The notes: a model not told the origin generated them from the sequence alone. 34,984 nt of DNA from Candidatus Gastranaerophilales bacterium (GCA_017415185.1 JAFQHZ010000002.1:1-34984); one strand, 5' to 3'; shown: positions 24,092 to 33,739, counted from the stretch's first letter. Translations and numbers: made by a program.

Positions 24092-25315
24092 TTATTGTTG
24101 GTAAGCTTGGAATAATGGCAAGTATAATGCCAAACCTAAAACCGCAACTAATATACCGATACCAATCATCAATGCTGGTTCGATTAATTTTGTAAAGTTG
24201 TCGATTGTTGCGTCAAGCTCTTTATCAATATAGTTTACGCAGTGATACAATGAATCACCCAAACGACCAGATTGTTCACCAGTTGCAATCATAAATGTCA
24301 ACATTGTTGGAACTTGGTTTGCATTTTTCAGAGCTGTTGAAAGGTGCATACCTTGTTGAACCTTTGTTGCTGCTTCCATGATTGTCATTTTCAATAAATA
24401 GTTATCCATTGTCAAATTTGCCAAGAATAAACAGTCGACAATTGGAATACCTGCTTCGTATGAAACTTGCAAAACTGCAATAAAGTTTGAAAAGTTAGAA
24501 TATTTAAGCATTTTTGAAATAACTGGCACATGAAGCACGATGCCATCAATTCTGTTTCTTATTGCGGGTTGCTTATATAAATTTACTAGTATGAAAATTG
24601 TTGTTGCTGAACCAACAAGGCAAGCAATCCAATAATCTTTCATAAAAGTTCCTGCATCCATACAGAATTGCGTGATTGGAGGCAATTCTTTACCTAAGTT
24701 GTTGAACATTTCTTGGAATGCTGGGAATACGAAGATTAACATTACCAATACTGCTACAAAAGCAAGCAATACAACTACTGTTGGATATACTAACGCACCG
24801 ATAACTTTTCCTTTAACTGCGTCTTGTTTCTTTAATAATTCCAACATACGAGTTAATGTTTTATCAAGTTCCCCGGAGTCTTCACCGGCTTTTACAAGAC
24901 CAATATATACTCTTCCGAAAATTTCTCTATATTTTTCTAATGTTTCACCAAGGGTTGTACCGCCAATGATTTCTTTTCTAAAATTGTGCGCCATTGTTCT
25001 GATTCTTGCGGAATCAGAGTTTTGCTCAATAAACAATAAAGCTTCAATGATTGGAATACCAGTTGAAGTAAGCATTTCAAGTGTTGAAGTGAAATCAATT
25101 TTTTCTTTTAAGCTAAGAGCTGTAACTTTTCCGTTGTTTGCAAGAGAGGAAAGACCTGATTTTTTCCCTTCAGCAGATTCAACATCAACAATTGAAGTTG
25201 GCAAAAGACCCATAGCACGAATTTTTTTGCGTGCTTCAGCAACGTCACGACCTTCTATTCTGCCTGTAACGGTAACTCTATTGTCTTTTAATGCTGTGTA
25301 TGTATATGTTGCCAT
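24092..25315 (-). CDS. pilC: Type IV pilus / type II secretion inner-membrane platform protein (PilC/GspF)
   Basis: PilC is the polytopic inner-membrane platform that couples the assembly ATPase to pilin polymerisation. The 407-residue protein begins ATYTYTALKDNRVTVTGRIE, the standard N-terminal segment. It then has two homologous T2SF cytoplasmic domains (about 70-190 and 275-395) with SGIPIIEAL and AGIPIVDCL marks, each followed by hydrophobic segments (about 170-200, 225-245, 375-400). It ends with GLALYLPLFQ, the family C-terminus. It lies 6 bases after pilB and is the last gene of the pilus operon. The hairpin array begins just beyond its stop. Confidence 0.94.
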   Translation of the reverse strand: MATYTYTALKDNRVTVTGRIEGRDVAEARKKIRAMGLLPTSIVDVESAEGKKSGLSSLANNGKVTALSLKEKIDFTSTLEMLTSTGIPIIEALLFIEQNSDSARIRTMAHNFRKEIIGGTTLGETLEKYREIFGRVYIGLVKAGEDSGELDKTLTRMLELLKKQDAVKGKVIGALVYPTVVVLLAFVAVLVMLIFVFPAFQEMFNNLGKELPPITQFCMDAGTFMKDYWIACLVGSATTIFILVNLYKQPAIRNRIDGIVLHVPVISKMLKYSNFSNFIAVLQVSYEAGIPIVDCLFLANLTMDNYLLKMTIMEAATKVQQGMHLSTALKNANQVPTMLTFMIATGEQSGRLGDSLYHCVNYIDKELDATIDNFTKLIEPALMIGIGILVAVLGLALYLPLFQAYQQ

Positions 25316-25321
25316 TTATTT

Positions 25322-27628
25322 CTATTCGCCTGCCAAACCAAGTATTCTAACTTGTTCTTCAATTGATGTATTTCCTTCAAGAATATGTCTTAAACAAGAC
25401 ATTCTTAATGTTTTCATACCTTGCTTAATTGCATAATCTTCAAGCTCAACATCGTGCGCACGTTGCGCAATCATTTTTCTGATTTCATTGTTAATTACCA
25501 TGATTTCTAAAACCGCCAAACGTCCAAGATATCCAGAGTTTTTGCAGTTTGGGCAACCATGTGGTCTATATAATTTTGTTTTTGTTAATTTTTGTATTTC
25601 AACAGGATCGGTTAAGATTTTTCTTGCCTCTTCAACTGATGGGAAGTATGCCTCTTTGCAGTTAGGACATAGCTTTTTAACAAGACGTTGTGCAATAACG
25701 CCCGATAATGTTGAAGAAATTAAGTAGTCTTTAGCACCCATCTCGATTAAACGTGTAATTGTAGCGGCTGCTGAGTTTGTGTGGATTGTTGATAATACTA
25801 AGTGACCTGTTAGAGAGGCAGAAATTGCAACTTCTAATGTTTCATAGTCACGAATCTCCCCGATTAATATTGTGTCAGGGTCTTGTCTTAAGATTGCACG
25901 AAGTGAATTTGCAAATGTAATCCCTGCCTTTGTATTAATAGACGATTGATTTATGCCCTCAAGTTTAATTTCGACAGGGTCTTCGATTGTTGTAATATTT
26001 ACATCATCGGAGTTCATGTATCTTAAAAGTGCATAAAGTGTTGTTGTTTTACCTGAACCTGTTGGACCTGCTGTTAAAACAATTCCGTTTGGAGAGGAAA
26101 CAAGGAATCTGATTTTTTTGATATCGTCCTCTGAAGCCCCTACTACTTCGATTTTGTCAGCTTTTGCTTGTTTTGAGTCCATTTGAGGCGCAAGTACACG
26201 AATTACCATCTTTTCACGTCCAGCAACAGGCAGTGTGTTTACACGGAAGTCTTGCGCTTTATTTTTGTATTTTAGCGTGAAGGAACCGTCTTGCGCACGT
26301 CTGTGTTCTGCGATGTTCATTTTTGATAAAACTTTGAACCTTGAAATTACTGCACTATCAACTTTTGCAGGAATTTGAATAGCTTCTTGCAAAGAACCAT
26401 CGATTCTCATTCTAACTCGATAGCCAACATTTAAAGGCTCAATATGAATATCGGATGCACGTCTGTCGATTGCCATTGTGATGATTTTATTGGCAAGTTG
26501 CGAAACTGCGCCATCTGAATCTTGAATTTCTTGTTCAACTTGGTCCCATAACTCTCCGCCATTGGATGTTAAAGATTCATCCTCGTTGATTTGTTGAAGA
26601 AGTTCATTTGTTTCTTCTTTATCAGCAGAGTAGTATGTATTTATAAAGTTTTCAAACTCAACGTGTGTAACAAGCATAACCGTTGGTTTTAAACCTGTTT
26701 GATAAACAATTTCGTTGATAACTTTAGTATCGTTAGGATTTACCATACCGATTACTAAAGATCTATCAGTCATACTTAATGGAATAACTTTGTTAAATCT
26801 GATGAAATCTTCAGGTAGGATTGAAATTGCTGTTGGCAGAGTTTTTAATTGCTCTGCTGTTGCATATTTTAGACCCATTTGTGCACCCAAGGCTTCTTTT
26901 AAGTCTTTGATTGTAACAAAGCCTAATTTAACCAATATTGAACCAAGGGGAATGCCTTGAGATTTGCTTTCAGCAAGTGCAATTTGCAATTGTTCTTCAT
27001 TGATTAATTTTTCTTCGATAAGAATTTCGCCAAGTTTTTTTGTTTCAGGCGCTTTTACTTGAGTGATATCTGCTTTTGGTTTTCCATCAAGTCCGTAATC
27101 TTCTTCGTCTTCTTCTTGATTGAAATCATCATCGTCCAATTGGTTATCATAGTCTGAATCAAAGGCAGAATCTGATTCATTGCTTTCTTTTGAGTCTTCA
27201 GCAAATATATTGTCGCCAGATATTTCGTCTTCAATTTCTAAATCTTCATCAAGAATATTTAAATCGTCGTCGTTATCTAAATCAATAGTATCTTCTATAT
27301 TTGTTTTTAAAGATGGCGGAAGTTGCCCCCCATGGATTTCAGAAAATCTTTTCAAAAAAGTGTCATACAAGGTGTTGAAATCTTGTGGAGACATTTTAAT
27401 GAAACTTACTGAATTGCTTATGTATTTTGAAACATAATCTTTGATTTTTGTTTGGTCTGAATTTTTGCATACCGCAACAAAGAATACATCTTCGCCTGTT
27501 GTGATATTCTTTTGCATATTTACCGGCACAAAAGAAAGTTCTTTTGTTGCCGATAATTCAAAATGATTTGCTAAATCAAAGTTGATTTTTTTTATAAGTT
27601 TTGTGATTGTACTGTTATCCATTGCCAT
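25322..27628 (-). CDS. pilB: Type IV pilus assembly ATPase (PilB/GspE)
   Basis: PilB is the hexameric cytoplasmic ATPase that powers pilus extension. At 768 residues it is longer than usual (about 570). Residues 1-110 form an extra alpha/beta domain and residues about 112-180 a highly acidic linker. A MshEN-type N-domain (about 195-330) and the ATPase core follow. The Walker A GPTGSGKTTT is at 521-530, the Asp-box region at about 545-555, Walker B RQDPDTILIGEIRD at 581-594, and the His box STIHTNSA at 613-620. A zinc site with two CPNC pairs lies in the C-terminal domain. The ATG at 27628 is used, and an ATG six bases downstream is also possible. The retraction ATPase PilT is not in the window. 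Confidence 0.94.
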   Translation of the reverse strand: MAMDNSTITKLIKKINFDLANHFELSATKELSFVPVNMQKNITTGEDVFFVAVCKNSDQTKIKDYVSKYISNSVSFIKMSPQDFNTLYDTFLKRFSEIHGGQLPPSLKTNIEDTIDLDNDDDLNILDEDLEIEDEISGDNIFAEDSKESNESDSAFDSDYDNQLDDDDFNQEEDEEDYGLDGKPKADITQVKAPETKKLGEILIEEKLINEEQLQIALAESKSQGIPLGSILVKLGFVTIKDLKEALGAQMGLKYATAEQLKTLPTAISILPEDFIRFNKVIPLSMTDRSLVIGMVNPNDTKVINEIVYQTGLKPTVMLVTHVEFENFINTYYSADKEETNELLQQINEDESLTSNGGELWDQVEQEIQDSDGAVSQLANKIITMAIDRRASDIHIEPLNVGYRVRMRIDGSLQEAIQIPAKVDSAVISRFKVLSKMNIAEHRRAQDGSFTLKYKNKAQDFRVNTLPVAGREKMVIRVLAPQMDSKQAKADKIEVVGASEDDIKKIRFLVSSPNGIVLTAGPTGSGKTTTLYALLRYMNSDDVNITTIEDPVEIKLEGINQSSINTKAGITFANSLRAILRQDPDTILIGEIRDYETLEVAISASLTGHLVLSTIHTNSAAATITRLIEMGAKDYLISSTLSGVIAQRLVKKLCPNCKEAYFPSVEEARKILTDPVEIQKLTKTKLYRPHGCPNCKNSGYLGRLAVLEIMVINNEIRKMIAQRAHDVELEDYAIKQGMKTLRMSCLRHILEGNTSIEEQVRILGLAGE

Positions 27629-27641
27629 CGGTTGTTAATCT

Positions 27642-29528
27642 CTATAAATCGTAAATTTGTTCATCCATAATGTCTTGTGAATCTTTAACTATGTGTGGAG
27701 TTACAACGATTACTAATTCTTCGCGTGATTTGTTAGCTGCATTACTTCTAAAGAATGCTCCAATGAATGGAAGATCGGATAAAATAGGCATTTTCTTAAC
27801 TGATTGTGTTTCTGTTTCTTTGATTAAACCAGCCAGTACTAATGTTTCACCATCTTTGATTCTTATATTTTTTAATTCTAAGTCACGTCTTTGTAATAAT
27901 GTTGCTGCTAATTCATTTTGACCAGTTGAGCCAACAGCGAATACTTGGCTTTTTATTGTTGCAAACTCTGGTGTAATATTCATTGAAACATAGCCGTCAG
28001 GTGAAATGAAAGGTATGATTTCAATTAATAAACCTTCGTCTGAACCGATATCGTAAGTTTTTTGTGTTGCACTTGTTACGGTATCAGAGCCTTGTAAAAT
28101 TTGGCTTGTAACTGATTTTACATAGTCTGAAGTCATATCAATTGTGGCAGTTTTGCCGTTTGTAACCATAATTTTTGGATTTGTAAGTACTCTTCCGTTA
28201 CCGTTTTCAACCAAATATTTTAATTGATAAATTAATGCTGAATTGTTTGATTTTGTAACTGTTTCTTGAGAAGTTGAAGTAGTTGTTCCTCCAGTTCCTG
28301 CAGTTGTATTTGTTACAGTTGCTTTACCTTCATCACCCCAAATAAAGAATGGAGAAGATGTTGTTAAACCATTTGTTTGGTCGAAACCAAGTGAAATAAA
28401 TGGTGTCCATAAGTTCCAAGTGTTTGAGAAATCTTTTGAACCTGTTTCATTTAATTCGATAACTGATAGCTCAATGTATGCCATAAGTTGTTTTTTGTCA
28501 TGTTCTTTGATAAAGTCTCTAATTACTTCAATCTGTTCAACTGATCCACCGTATGTGTTGATTTTTCCTAATTCTGGGAAATATGCAACGGTTAGAGGAG
28601 TGTTTAAAAAAGAAGTAATTGATGTATTTGGGCTTAAATCAGCAGTTGATCTGCAAGCTATTCTTCCTTCACCAAGGGCAATCCTGTCATCAGAAGAATT
28701 ACCTCCCCCTCCGCCTGAAGCGCCTCCTTGTTGTGCGCCACCTGCTGCACCTGGTGTATACAGGATTGATTGGCATAGTAAATTTGCCATTTCTTCAGGT
28801 GTAGTATGATTAACTTTAAAGCTATTAACCATAGGTTTTGTATCAATCATTGGAAGAATGCGCTTAATTGCTTGAACATCTGTTGATGTACCGAATACGA
28901 TAAGTTGGTTTGTGGTTGGGTTTGCTGTAACAATATTTTTTGTTGATAAACCAAATATTTTTGAGTTAAAAATGTTGCCATTTAAGAAATTTGCAATATT
29001 TTCTGCACTTACATATTTAACAGGAATAACAGTCATTGTTTGTTGAGTATAAGCAAGGTTTTTTGCAGCCTCAAGAGTCATTACATTGATTGTGTTTCCA
29101 TCAAGAGTGTATGTAAGTTGTGCAGATTTGAAAATGATGATAAATGCATCGTTTATTGTAACGTTGTTTAAATCAAGTGTAATTTTACCTTCAACTGATT
29201 TATCAAATACAATATTTAAGCCGCCTTTGTCGGCAATCATTCTTAGAGTCTGTTTTAAATCGGAATCTCTCAAAGAAAGATTTATTCTTGAACCGGAGTT
29301 GCTGATTATAGGAATCGCATCAAGCTTAAGTGTTGCTTCAACGCCTCGTGCATCAAATGAATTCATATCTATGATACTTTTTTCTGGAGTATTTAAATAT
29401 GAACTTGAAACACTGTCTAAATATGTGATTTTATTTTCATCATATCCAAAAACTGTTTGCGTTAATAGCGACAAGCTTAATAAAGATAAACATATTTTAC
29501 CTATATTGCCCGGTCTAAATTTTTGCAT
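27642..29528 (-). CDS. pilQ: Outer-membrane secretin (PilQ/GspD family)
   Basis: The secretin forms the outer-membrane channel for the pilus or pseudopilus. It has 628 residues: signal peptide about 1-28, an N0/STN domain at about 82-150 (LRDSDLKQTLRMIADKGGLN), and N1-type domains at about 163-250 (KYVSAENIANFL, NQLIVFGT). A Gly/Ser-rich insert follows at about 260-280, then the secretin core (about 320-625) with RVLTNPKIMVTNGK, DLELKNIRIKDGETLVLAGL and the C-terminal SDLPFIGAFFRSN and LVIVVTPHIV motifs. There is no AMIN domain, so PilQ versus GspD cannot be settled. It sits between the PilP/GspC-like gene and pilB. GGGAG precedes the ATG. Confidence 0.93.
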   Translation of the reverse strand: MQKFRPGNIGKICLSLLSLSLLTQTVFGYDENKITYLDSVSSSYLNTPEKSIIDMNSFDARGVEATLKLDAIPIISNSGSRINLSLRDSDLKQTLRMIADKGGLNIVFDKSVEGKITLDLNNVTINDAFIIIFKSAQLTYTLDGNTINVMTLEAAKNLAYTQQTMTVIPVKYVSAENIANFLNGNIFNSKIFGLSTKNIVTANPTTNQLIVFGTSTDVQAIKRILPMIDTKPMVNSFKVNHTTPEEMANLLCQSILYTPGAAGGAQQGGASGGGGGNSSDDRIALGEGRIACRSTADLSPNTSITSFLNTPLTVAYFPELGKINTYGGSVEQIEVIRDFIKEHDKKQLMAYIELSVIELNETGSKDFSNTWNLWTPFISLGFDQTNGLTTSSPFFIWGDEGKATVTNTTAGTGGTTTSTSQETVTKSNNSALIYQLKYLVENGNGRVLTNPKIMVTNGKTATIDMTSDYVKSVTSQILQGSDTVTSATQKTYDIGSDEGLLIEIIPFISPDGYVSMNITPEFATIKSQVFAVGSTGQNELAATLLQRRDLELKNIRIKDGETLVLAGLIKETETQSVKKMPILSDLPFIGAFFRSNAANKSREELVIVVTPHIVKDSQDIMDEQIYDL

Positions 29529-29552
29529 TTTTTATATTCTCCCAAATTTAAA

Positions 29553-30761
29553 TTATTTCGCTTTAATTGTTATTTCTTCTTCTGAAACATATCTTAGTTT
29601 ATTAGGTTTTTTATCTTCGTCTGATCCTTCTGATACAGAGCGATATTGTCTTCCACCGCCTTTATCTGCTGAGATAAATTCTGCGCTTCCATCAAAATTA
29701 GAAGTGATTTTAAATTCTTCTCCGATATTAGCTTTATATGTATTATTGCCAAGAGCAATGGTTACATAATTTCTTGCGATGTCTGTGATTTTGTAGTTGT
29801 CTAGTTTGTCACCTTTTTGAACAAAGTAATCATTGTCGTTAAAAGTGATAATTGCTGAAGGTTTAATTTCGTCATACATTATGCCTGAAACAGCAATTGT
29901 CATCATTTGTGTTGTTTCTTCTTCTTGAATTCCATAAGTTTCAGGTGGTTTTGGTATTCCTGATTTATCATATAAAATTGTTGTTTCTGGAATAGAAGTT
30001 TGTGCATATTTTTGAATAGGCATAAAAGGATTTGATCTGCCTGTTGGAGTAACTTTTATGACTTGTTTTTTCTCTTCTTCTTTTTTCTTTTCTTCTTCTT
30101 CAACTTTAACTTCGTTTGCTTGTTCTTCATTTACAACAGGAATACTTTCTTGAACAGCTTGACGTTGTTGAATGTCTTCTTGGGTAATATTGTTCATTTC
30201 TTGTTGTATTGTTGGTTTTGGTGCAATTTCTTTTTTGGAAACTTGTTGCAATAGCTCATTTTCTTCAAGATAAAGCATTCCGTAATATATCCCACCACCA
30301 AGCAATGCAACTACTAACAAAATTATCATTAAAGGCATGCTTGAAGAATTTTGTTTTTTCTCATTTTTTCTTGGAGTATGCGTTTGACCATCTTGATTTT
30401 GTTCAAGAACAACATTTGCAAGCTGACTATCAATATCAAAATCTTCTTCGCTTGTTAGCGAGGCTGTGTTTGTTTGCTGTGTTTGTGCTTGCGGTTTTGA
30501 ATCTGCAAGTTGTTGTTCTTGCACATTGTTAAGAATATTGAGAAGCTCTTGGTCGTTGACGTCATCCTCATTATCTTCAACAAGTTGAAGTTCGTCACCT
30601 AAATCAACAGTATTTTTCTGTTGTGATTTCGAAGGTGTGTTGTCGATTATGGGTATGTCGTCTTCGGTATTTAATACGTCTTCCCAAGTCACTGTGCCGT
30701 CTTCATCGATTCTAATATCGGCACCTTCTCTTATGATATCTTTTTCATCCTCAAAAAACAT
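29553..30761 (-). CDS. PilP/GspC-like secretin-partner membrane protein with acidic cytoplasmic domain
   Basis: This 402-residue protein has an acidic cytoplasmic N-region (1-140, with WEDVLNTEDD and Gln-rich stretches), one transmembrane helix at about 142-163, and a Glu/Lys-rich coiled linker (about 165-235). It ends in a periplasmic domain: GRSNPFMP at about 240-247, then AVSGIMYDEIKPSAIITFND and YFVQKGDKLDNYKITDIARN at about 290-335. That last region matches the small beta-domain (HR/PilP type) of GspC and PilP, which docks on the secretin N0 domain. Its position directly before the secretin gene supports this. The cytoplasmic part is not standard for PilP and might stand in for missing PilM/N/O connections. 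It is the first gene after a good promoter at 30824-30851. Confidence 0.72.
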   Translation of the reverse strand: MFFEDEKDIIREGADIRIDEDGTVTWEDVLNTEDDIPIIDNTPSKSQQKNTVDLGDELQLVEDNEDDVNDQELLNILNNVQEQQLADSKPQAQTQQTNTASLTSEEDFDIDSQLANVVLEQNQDGQTHTPRKNEKKQNSSSMPLMIILLVVALLGGGIYYGMLYLEENELLQQVSKKEIAPKPTIQQEMNNITQEDIQQRQAVQESIPVVNEEQANEVKVEEEEKKKEEEKKQVIKVTPTGRSNPFMPIQKYAQTSIPETTILYDKSGIPKPPETYGIQEEETTQMMTIAVSGIMYDEIKPSAIITFNDNDYFVQKGDKLDNYKITDIARNYVTIALGNNTYKANIGEEFKITSNFDGSAEFISADKGGGRQYRSVSEGSDEDKKPNKLRYVSEEEITIKAK

Positions 30762-30823
30762 TAATGTTAAACTCTTATTCTAATACTATCTTTGGGCTTT
30801 TGCCCCTACTAAAATCTATTTTA

Positions 30824-30851
30824 AGTGTACTATGATTTTTCCTTTTGTCAA
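30824..30851 (-). promoter_or_regulatory. Promoter of the pilus operon
   Basis: On the minus strand TTGACA (30851-30846) and TACACT (30829-30824) are separated by 16 bp, a good sigma-70 pattern. It lies about 60 bases before the start of the PilP/GspC-like gene and just after the obgE stop, so the pil genes can be expressed independently of obgE. Confidence 0.65.
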
Positions 30852-30862
30852 AATGTAACTTT

Positions 30863-32152
30863 TTAGTAATATTCTTCATCGTATGAAAGTTCAATTCCAG
30901 ATACGATTATTGTGTCTCCGTTTTGTACTCCGCATTCTCTAAGCTTGTCGTAAACCCCCATGGAATCTAATATATTTGTGAATCTTTTTATTTGTTGTGT
31001 GTTTCTAATGTCTGTTACAGAGGCTAATCTTTTTAATTTGCCTCCAATAATATTATATGTATTTTTGTTAAGTTTTTCAATTTCAAAATCTGAATCGTCA
31101 TTATCGAATGCTTCAAAATCTTCTTCTATATCAAGCTCGATTTGAATGTCTTCAATTTCTTCTAATTTTGTATATAAATAATTTAATAAATCTTTTATTC
31201 CTTCTTGCGTTGCTGTTGAAATAATAAAAGAATTGTTTTTGATTGAATATTTTTCGCAAAATTCTTTTTTAATTTCTTGAGCATGTTCAAAATCCACTAA
31301 ATCTAATTTGTTAAGAACAAGAATTTGTTCTCTTGTGGATAATTCTTCGTTATATTTTTGAAGTTCTTTGTTTATTTTTTCATAGTTTTCTTGTGAATCT
31401 TCTTTTGATATATCTACAACATGTAATAATAATTTGCATCTTTGAACATGACGCAAAAATTCATGTCCTAGACCAAGACCATCAGATGCGCCTTCGATTA
31501 ATCCTGGTATGTCTGCAACAACAAAACCATCTCCTTGTGGCTTTTTAACAACTCCAAGATTGGGAGTCAATGTTGTAAAAGGATAATCTGCAATTTTTGG
31601 TTTTGCTGCGCTGATAACTGAAATTAAACTTGATTTTCCTGCGTTTGGCATGCCAACAAGTCCAACATCTGCAAGTAATTTTAATTCAAGTTCTAATTCG
31701 CGCTCAATTGAGGGTTCTCCTGGTTCACAAAATTGAGGTGCTCTTTTTTGGCTTGTTGCAAAACGTGCGTTTCCTCTTCCGCCTCTTCCGCCCTTTGCCA
31801 TTAAAACTGTTTTTCCATCTTTGTTTAAATCGGCAATTAATTTGTTTGTTTTTAAATCTTTAACTATTACGCCAACTGGCATTTTGATATATAAATCTTT
31901 TCCATTTTTCCCATGGCAATTTTTGTTTTGACCATTTTCGCCACGTTCTGCTTTATATACTGATTTATGTGTAAAATCTAATAAAGTTGACATATCTGAT
32001 GTTGCAATAAAATAAACATCTCCGCCTTTGCCTCCATCGCCACCAGCGGGACCTCCTTTATCAACATATTTTTCTCTGCGCCAAGCCATTGCGCCATTGC
32101 CGCCTGCCCCAGAGATAATTTTTATTTTGGCTTTGTCGATAAATGCTGTCAT
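30863..32152 (-). CDS. obgE: Obg-family GTPase
   Basis: ObgE is an essential ribosome-associated GTPase in 50S maturation and stress response. The glycine-rich Obg domain covers residues 1-158 (GGPAGGDGGKGGDVYF at about 33-48, KGGRGGRGNARF at about 120-131). The G domain has G1 GMPNAGKS at 167-174, DYPFTTLTPN (switch I), DIPGLIEGA (G3) and NKLD (G4). The C-terminal OCT domain covers about 345-429, after an acidic linker. The length of 429 aa fits the OCT-containing class. The start follows the previous stop with no gap. Confidence 0.96.
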   Translation of the reverse strand: MTAFIDKAKIKIISGAGGNGAMAWRREKYVDKGGPAGGDGGKGGDVYFIATSDMSTLLDFTHKSVYKAERGENGQNKNCHGKNGKDLYIKMPVGVIVKDLKTNKLIADLNKDGKTVLMAKGGRGGRGNARFATSQKRAPQFCEPGEPSIERELELELKLLADVGLVGMPNAGKSSLISVISAAKPKIADYPFTTLTPNLGVVKKPQGDGFVVADIPGLIEGASDGLGLGHEFLRHVQRCKLLLHVVDISKEDSQENYEKINKELQKYNEELSTREQILVLNKLDLVDFEHAQEIKKEFCEKYSIKNNSFIISTATQEGIKDLLNYLYTKLEEIEDIQIELDIEEDFEAFDNDDSDFEIEKLNKNTYNIIGGKLKRLASVTDIRNTQQIKRFTNILDSMGVYDKLRECGVQNGDTIIVSGIELSYDEEYY

Positions 32153-32707
32153 TTATATTGCGATTCTTTCGTTTTTGGAATGTAATATACTTTCCAGTTG
32201 TTTTCTTAATTCAATTAGACTAATGTCTTTTTGAGTTTCGGATTCAAAATTCTTAAATACGTCATCCGTAATCAATTGTAACATCAAGGCATAAGAAATG
32301 CTATCAATCTTTTTATTTAAAAATTTATCCATAATTTCCATTAAAAATGGATAATACTCAATTTTATAGCAAGAATTAACACTGACAATTGTGTTTAAAA
32401 GAACTCTATCATTTGTTTCTTCAAAAATTAAAGTTATATAATAATTTGCATAATTTATTAGTTTTTTTATGAAGCTTGTTTTGTTTTTGTTGTTCTCAAA
32501 ACAAATAACAAAATCATTATATAAATTATCATCGCTTGGAATATTTCCATCTAATTCCAAAGTAAGATAATCTTTAATAAAACCGCCAATAAGATTTAAA
32601 TCGTTATTGAAAATCTTTTTAAGTTTTAATATTGCTCTTGCTTCGTGCAATTCTGTGTTAAATTCTAGGAATTTAAAAATTTTTTCTGTTTGTATAGTGT
32701 AGTCCAT
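32153..32707 (-). CDS. Unknown helical protein upstream of obgE
   Basis: This 184-residue protein is predicted mostly helical and cytoplasmic, with no signal peptide, membrane segment or recognised motif. It is rich in Ile, Leu, Asn, Lys and Glu. Its TAA is immediately followed by the obgE ATG with no spacer, so the two are translationally coupled and may act together in ribosome assembly or stress control, which is inference only. The ribosome-binding site is weak (GTAGAA). It is separated from the upstream membrane-protein gene by 51 bases without a clear promoter or terminator. Confidence 0.65.
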   Translation of the reverse strand: MDYTIQTEKIFKFLEFNTELHEARAILKLKKIFNNDLNLIGGFIKDYLTLELDGNIPSDDNLYNDFVICFENNKNKTSFIKKLINYANYYITLIFEETNDRVLLNTIVSVNSCYKIEYYPFLMEIMDKFLNKKIDSISYALMLQLITDDVFKNFESETQKDISLIELRKQLESILHSKNERIAI

Positions 32708-32758
32708 GATTAATATTCTACATTTTTGTTTTTAAAAATATCAAATTATTAATAAAAC

Positions 32759-33739
32759 TTAATTCCTATATCCACTTCCTGCTTTATAGCCTGAAACACT
32801 GTATAAAATTGGCAATGCAGGTTCTATCCATTTTAAACCTGATAATAGTGAAACCGTTGCAATGTCGTCTGTGTGTAGACAAACATCAAGTGCCTCTGGT
32901 TTTCTTTCTTTCTGTTCTGATTTTGTTATTGGAGCTATTAGCTTTTGTGAAATAAAATTGGCAATTTTAGACCCGCCAATTACTCCTGTTAAAATAATTC
33001 CAGACACCATGCCCACTGCTCTTGCTGTTTTTGAAGTTATGTTTAGTTTTTCAAGCAGACCTAATGCGGCTCCTGCTCCAATGTTGCACATAAATATATT
33101 TGCAAGATATTGATATATTCCTTCGTTAATTTTATCGGGAATTGTTTTTTTACAATCTTCTTTTGTCATGATATCAGCCGCAATTCCGCCGCTAATTCCT
33201 CCAATTACCGGCATTGCGCCGTATATTGATAAATATCCGATTTCAGAAAAAATATCTTTTGCTTTAATATTTTGTGGGTCTGGAATTAATTCATTAAATA
33301 ACTCTTCGCCATTTTTGTTTTGCATAAGTTCAAATGAAAGCTTTTTAATTTCTGATAATGATAAAATTTTGTTTTTTGCTTTTTCAAGTATTGGCGCAAT
33401 TTCTTCATTAATTGAATTTTTGTTCAAAAAATCTTTAATTAAATTTTCGTTTTTTGCGTTTATTTTTTCAAATGTTTCTAATGGTTCTCTTTTGACGATT
33501 TTTGATGCAATTTTTGGTGCAATCAATGCGCTTGCGATTGATGTTGCCATGATTATGCCTTTTTTAAAAATTTCTTTTTTGGCATTTTCTTTGTTTTCGC
33601 TTTTTTTAAATGTATCAATGGCATTACTTGTTAAAATAGCCCCTGCTCCAATTGTCATAATTGCTGGCATGGCTTTATCTAGTTTTGAAATTAATATCGG
33701 CTGGTCTAAAAATTTTCCTAATACTTTTAAATTATTCAT
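32759..33739 (-). CDS. Unknown glycine-rich membrane protein coupled to the DtxR/MntR-like regulator
   Basis: This 326-residue protein matches no family I recognise. Hydrophobic, small-residue-rich segments lie at about 24-41, 61-82, 166-190 (YGAMPVIGGISGGIAADI), 211-229 and 238-264 (AVGMVSGIILTGVIGGSKIA). Some are marginal as true membrane spans and resemble glycine-zipper helices that insert or oligomerise. A Lys/Glu helical stretch (about 84-145) and a C-terminal region with CLHTDDIATVSLLSGLKW follow. No transporter or ferritin motif is seen. It overlaps the regulator gene by 8 bp and lies in its metal-regulated transcript, so I infer a role in metal handling or the envelope response to metal. 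This is unproven. Confidence 0.65.
   Translation of the reverse strand: MNNLKVLGKFLDQPILISKLDKAMPAIMTIGAGAILTSNAIDTFKKSENKENAKKEIFKKGIIMATSIASALIAPKIASKIVKREPLETFEKINAKNENLIKDFLNKNSINEEIAPILEKAKNKILSLSEIKKLSFELMQNKNGEELFNELIPDPQNIKAKDIFSEIGYLSIYGAMPVIGGISGGIAADIMTKEDCKKTIPDKINEGIYQYLANIFMCNIGAGAALGLLEKLNITSKTARAVGMVSGIILTGVIGGSKIANFISQKLIAPITKSEQKERKPEALDVCLHTDDIATVSLLSGLKWIEPALPILYSVSGYKAGSGYRN

Noticed and set aside
24672-25436. A 254-codon plus-strand frame opposite pilC
   Set aside because: It is antisense to strongly conserved pilC sequence, has no start signal and its composition is that of a shadow frame.
29086-29769. A 227-codon plus-strand frame opposite the secretin and PilP-like genes
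   Set aside because: It spans two real genes antisense, including their gap. No ribosome-binding site and no recognisable domain.
30794-30805. GGGC-TTTT-GCCC hairpin upstream of the pilus operon as a terminator for obgE
   Set aside because: It is only a 4-bp stem with no T run on the minus strand, and it lies downstream of the pilus promoter, in the leader.
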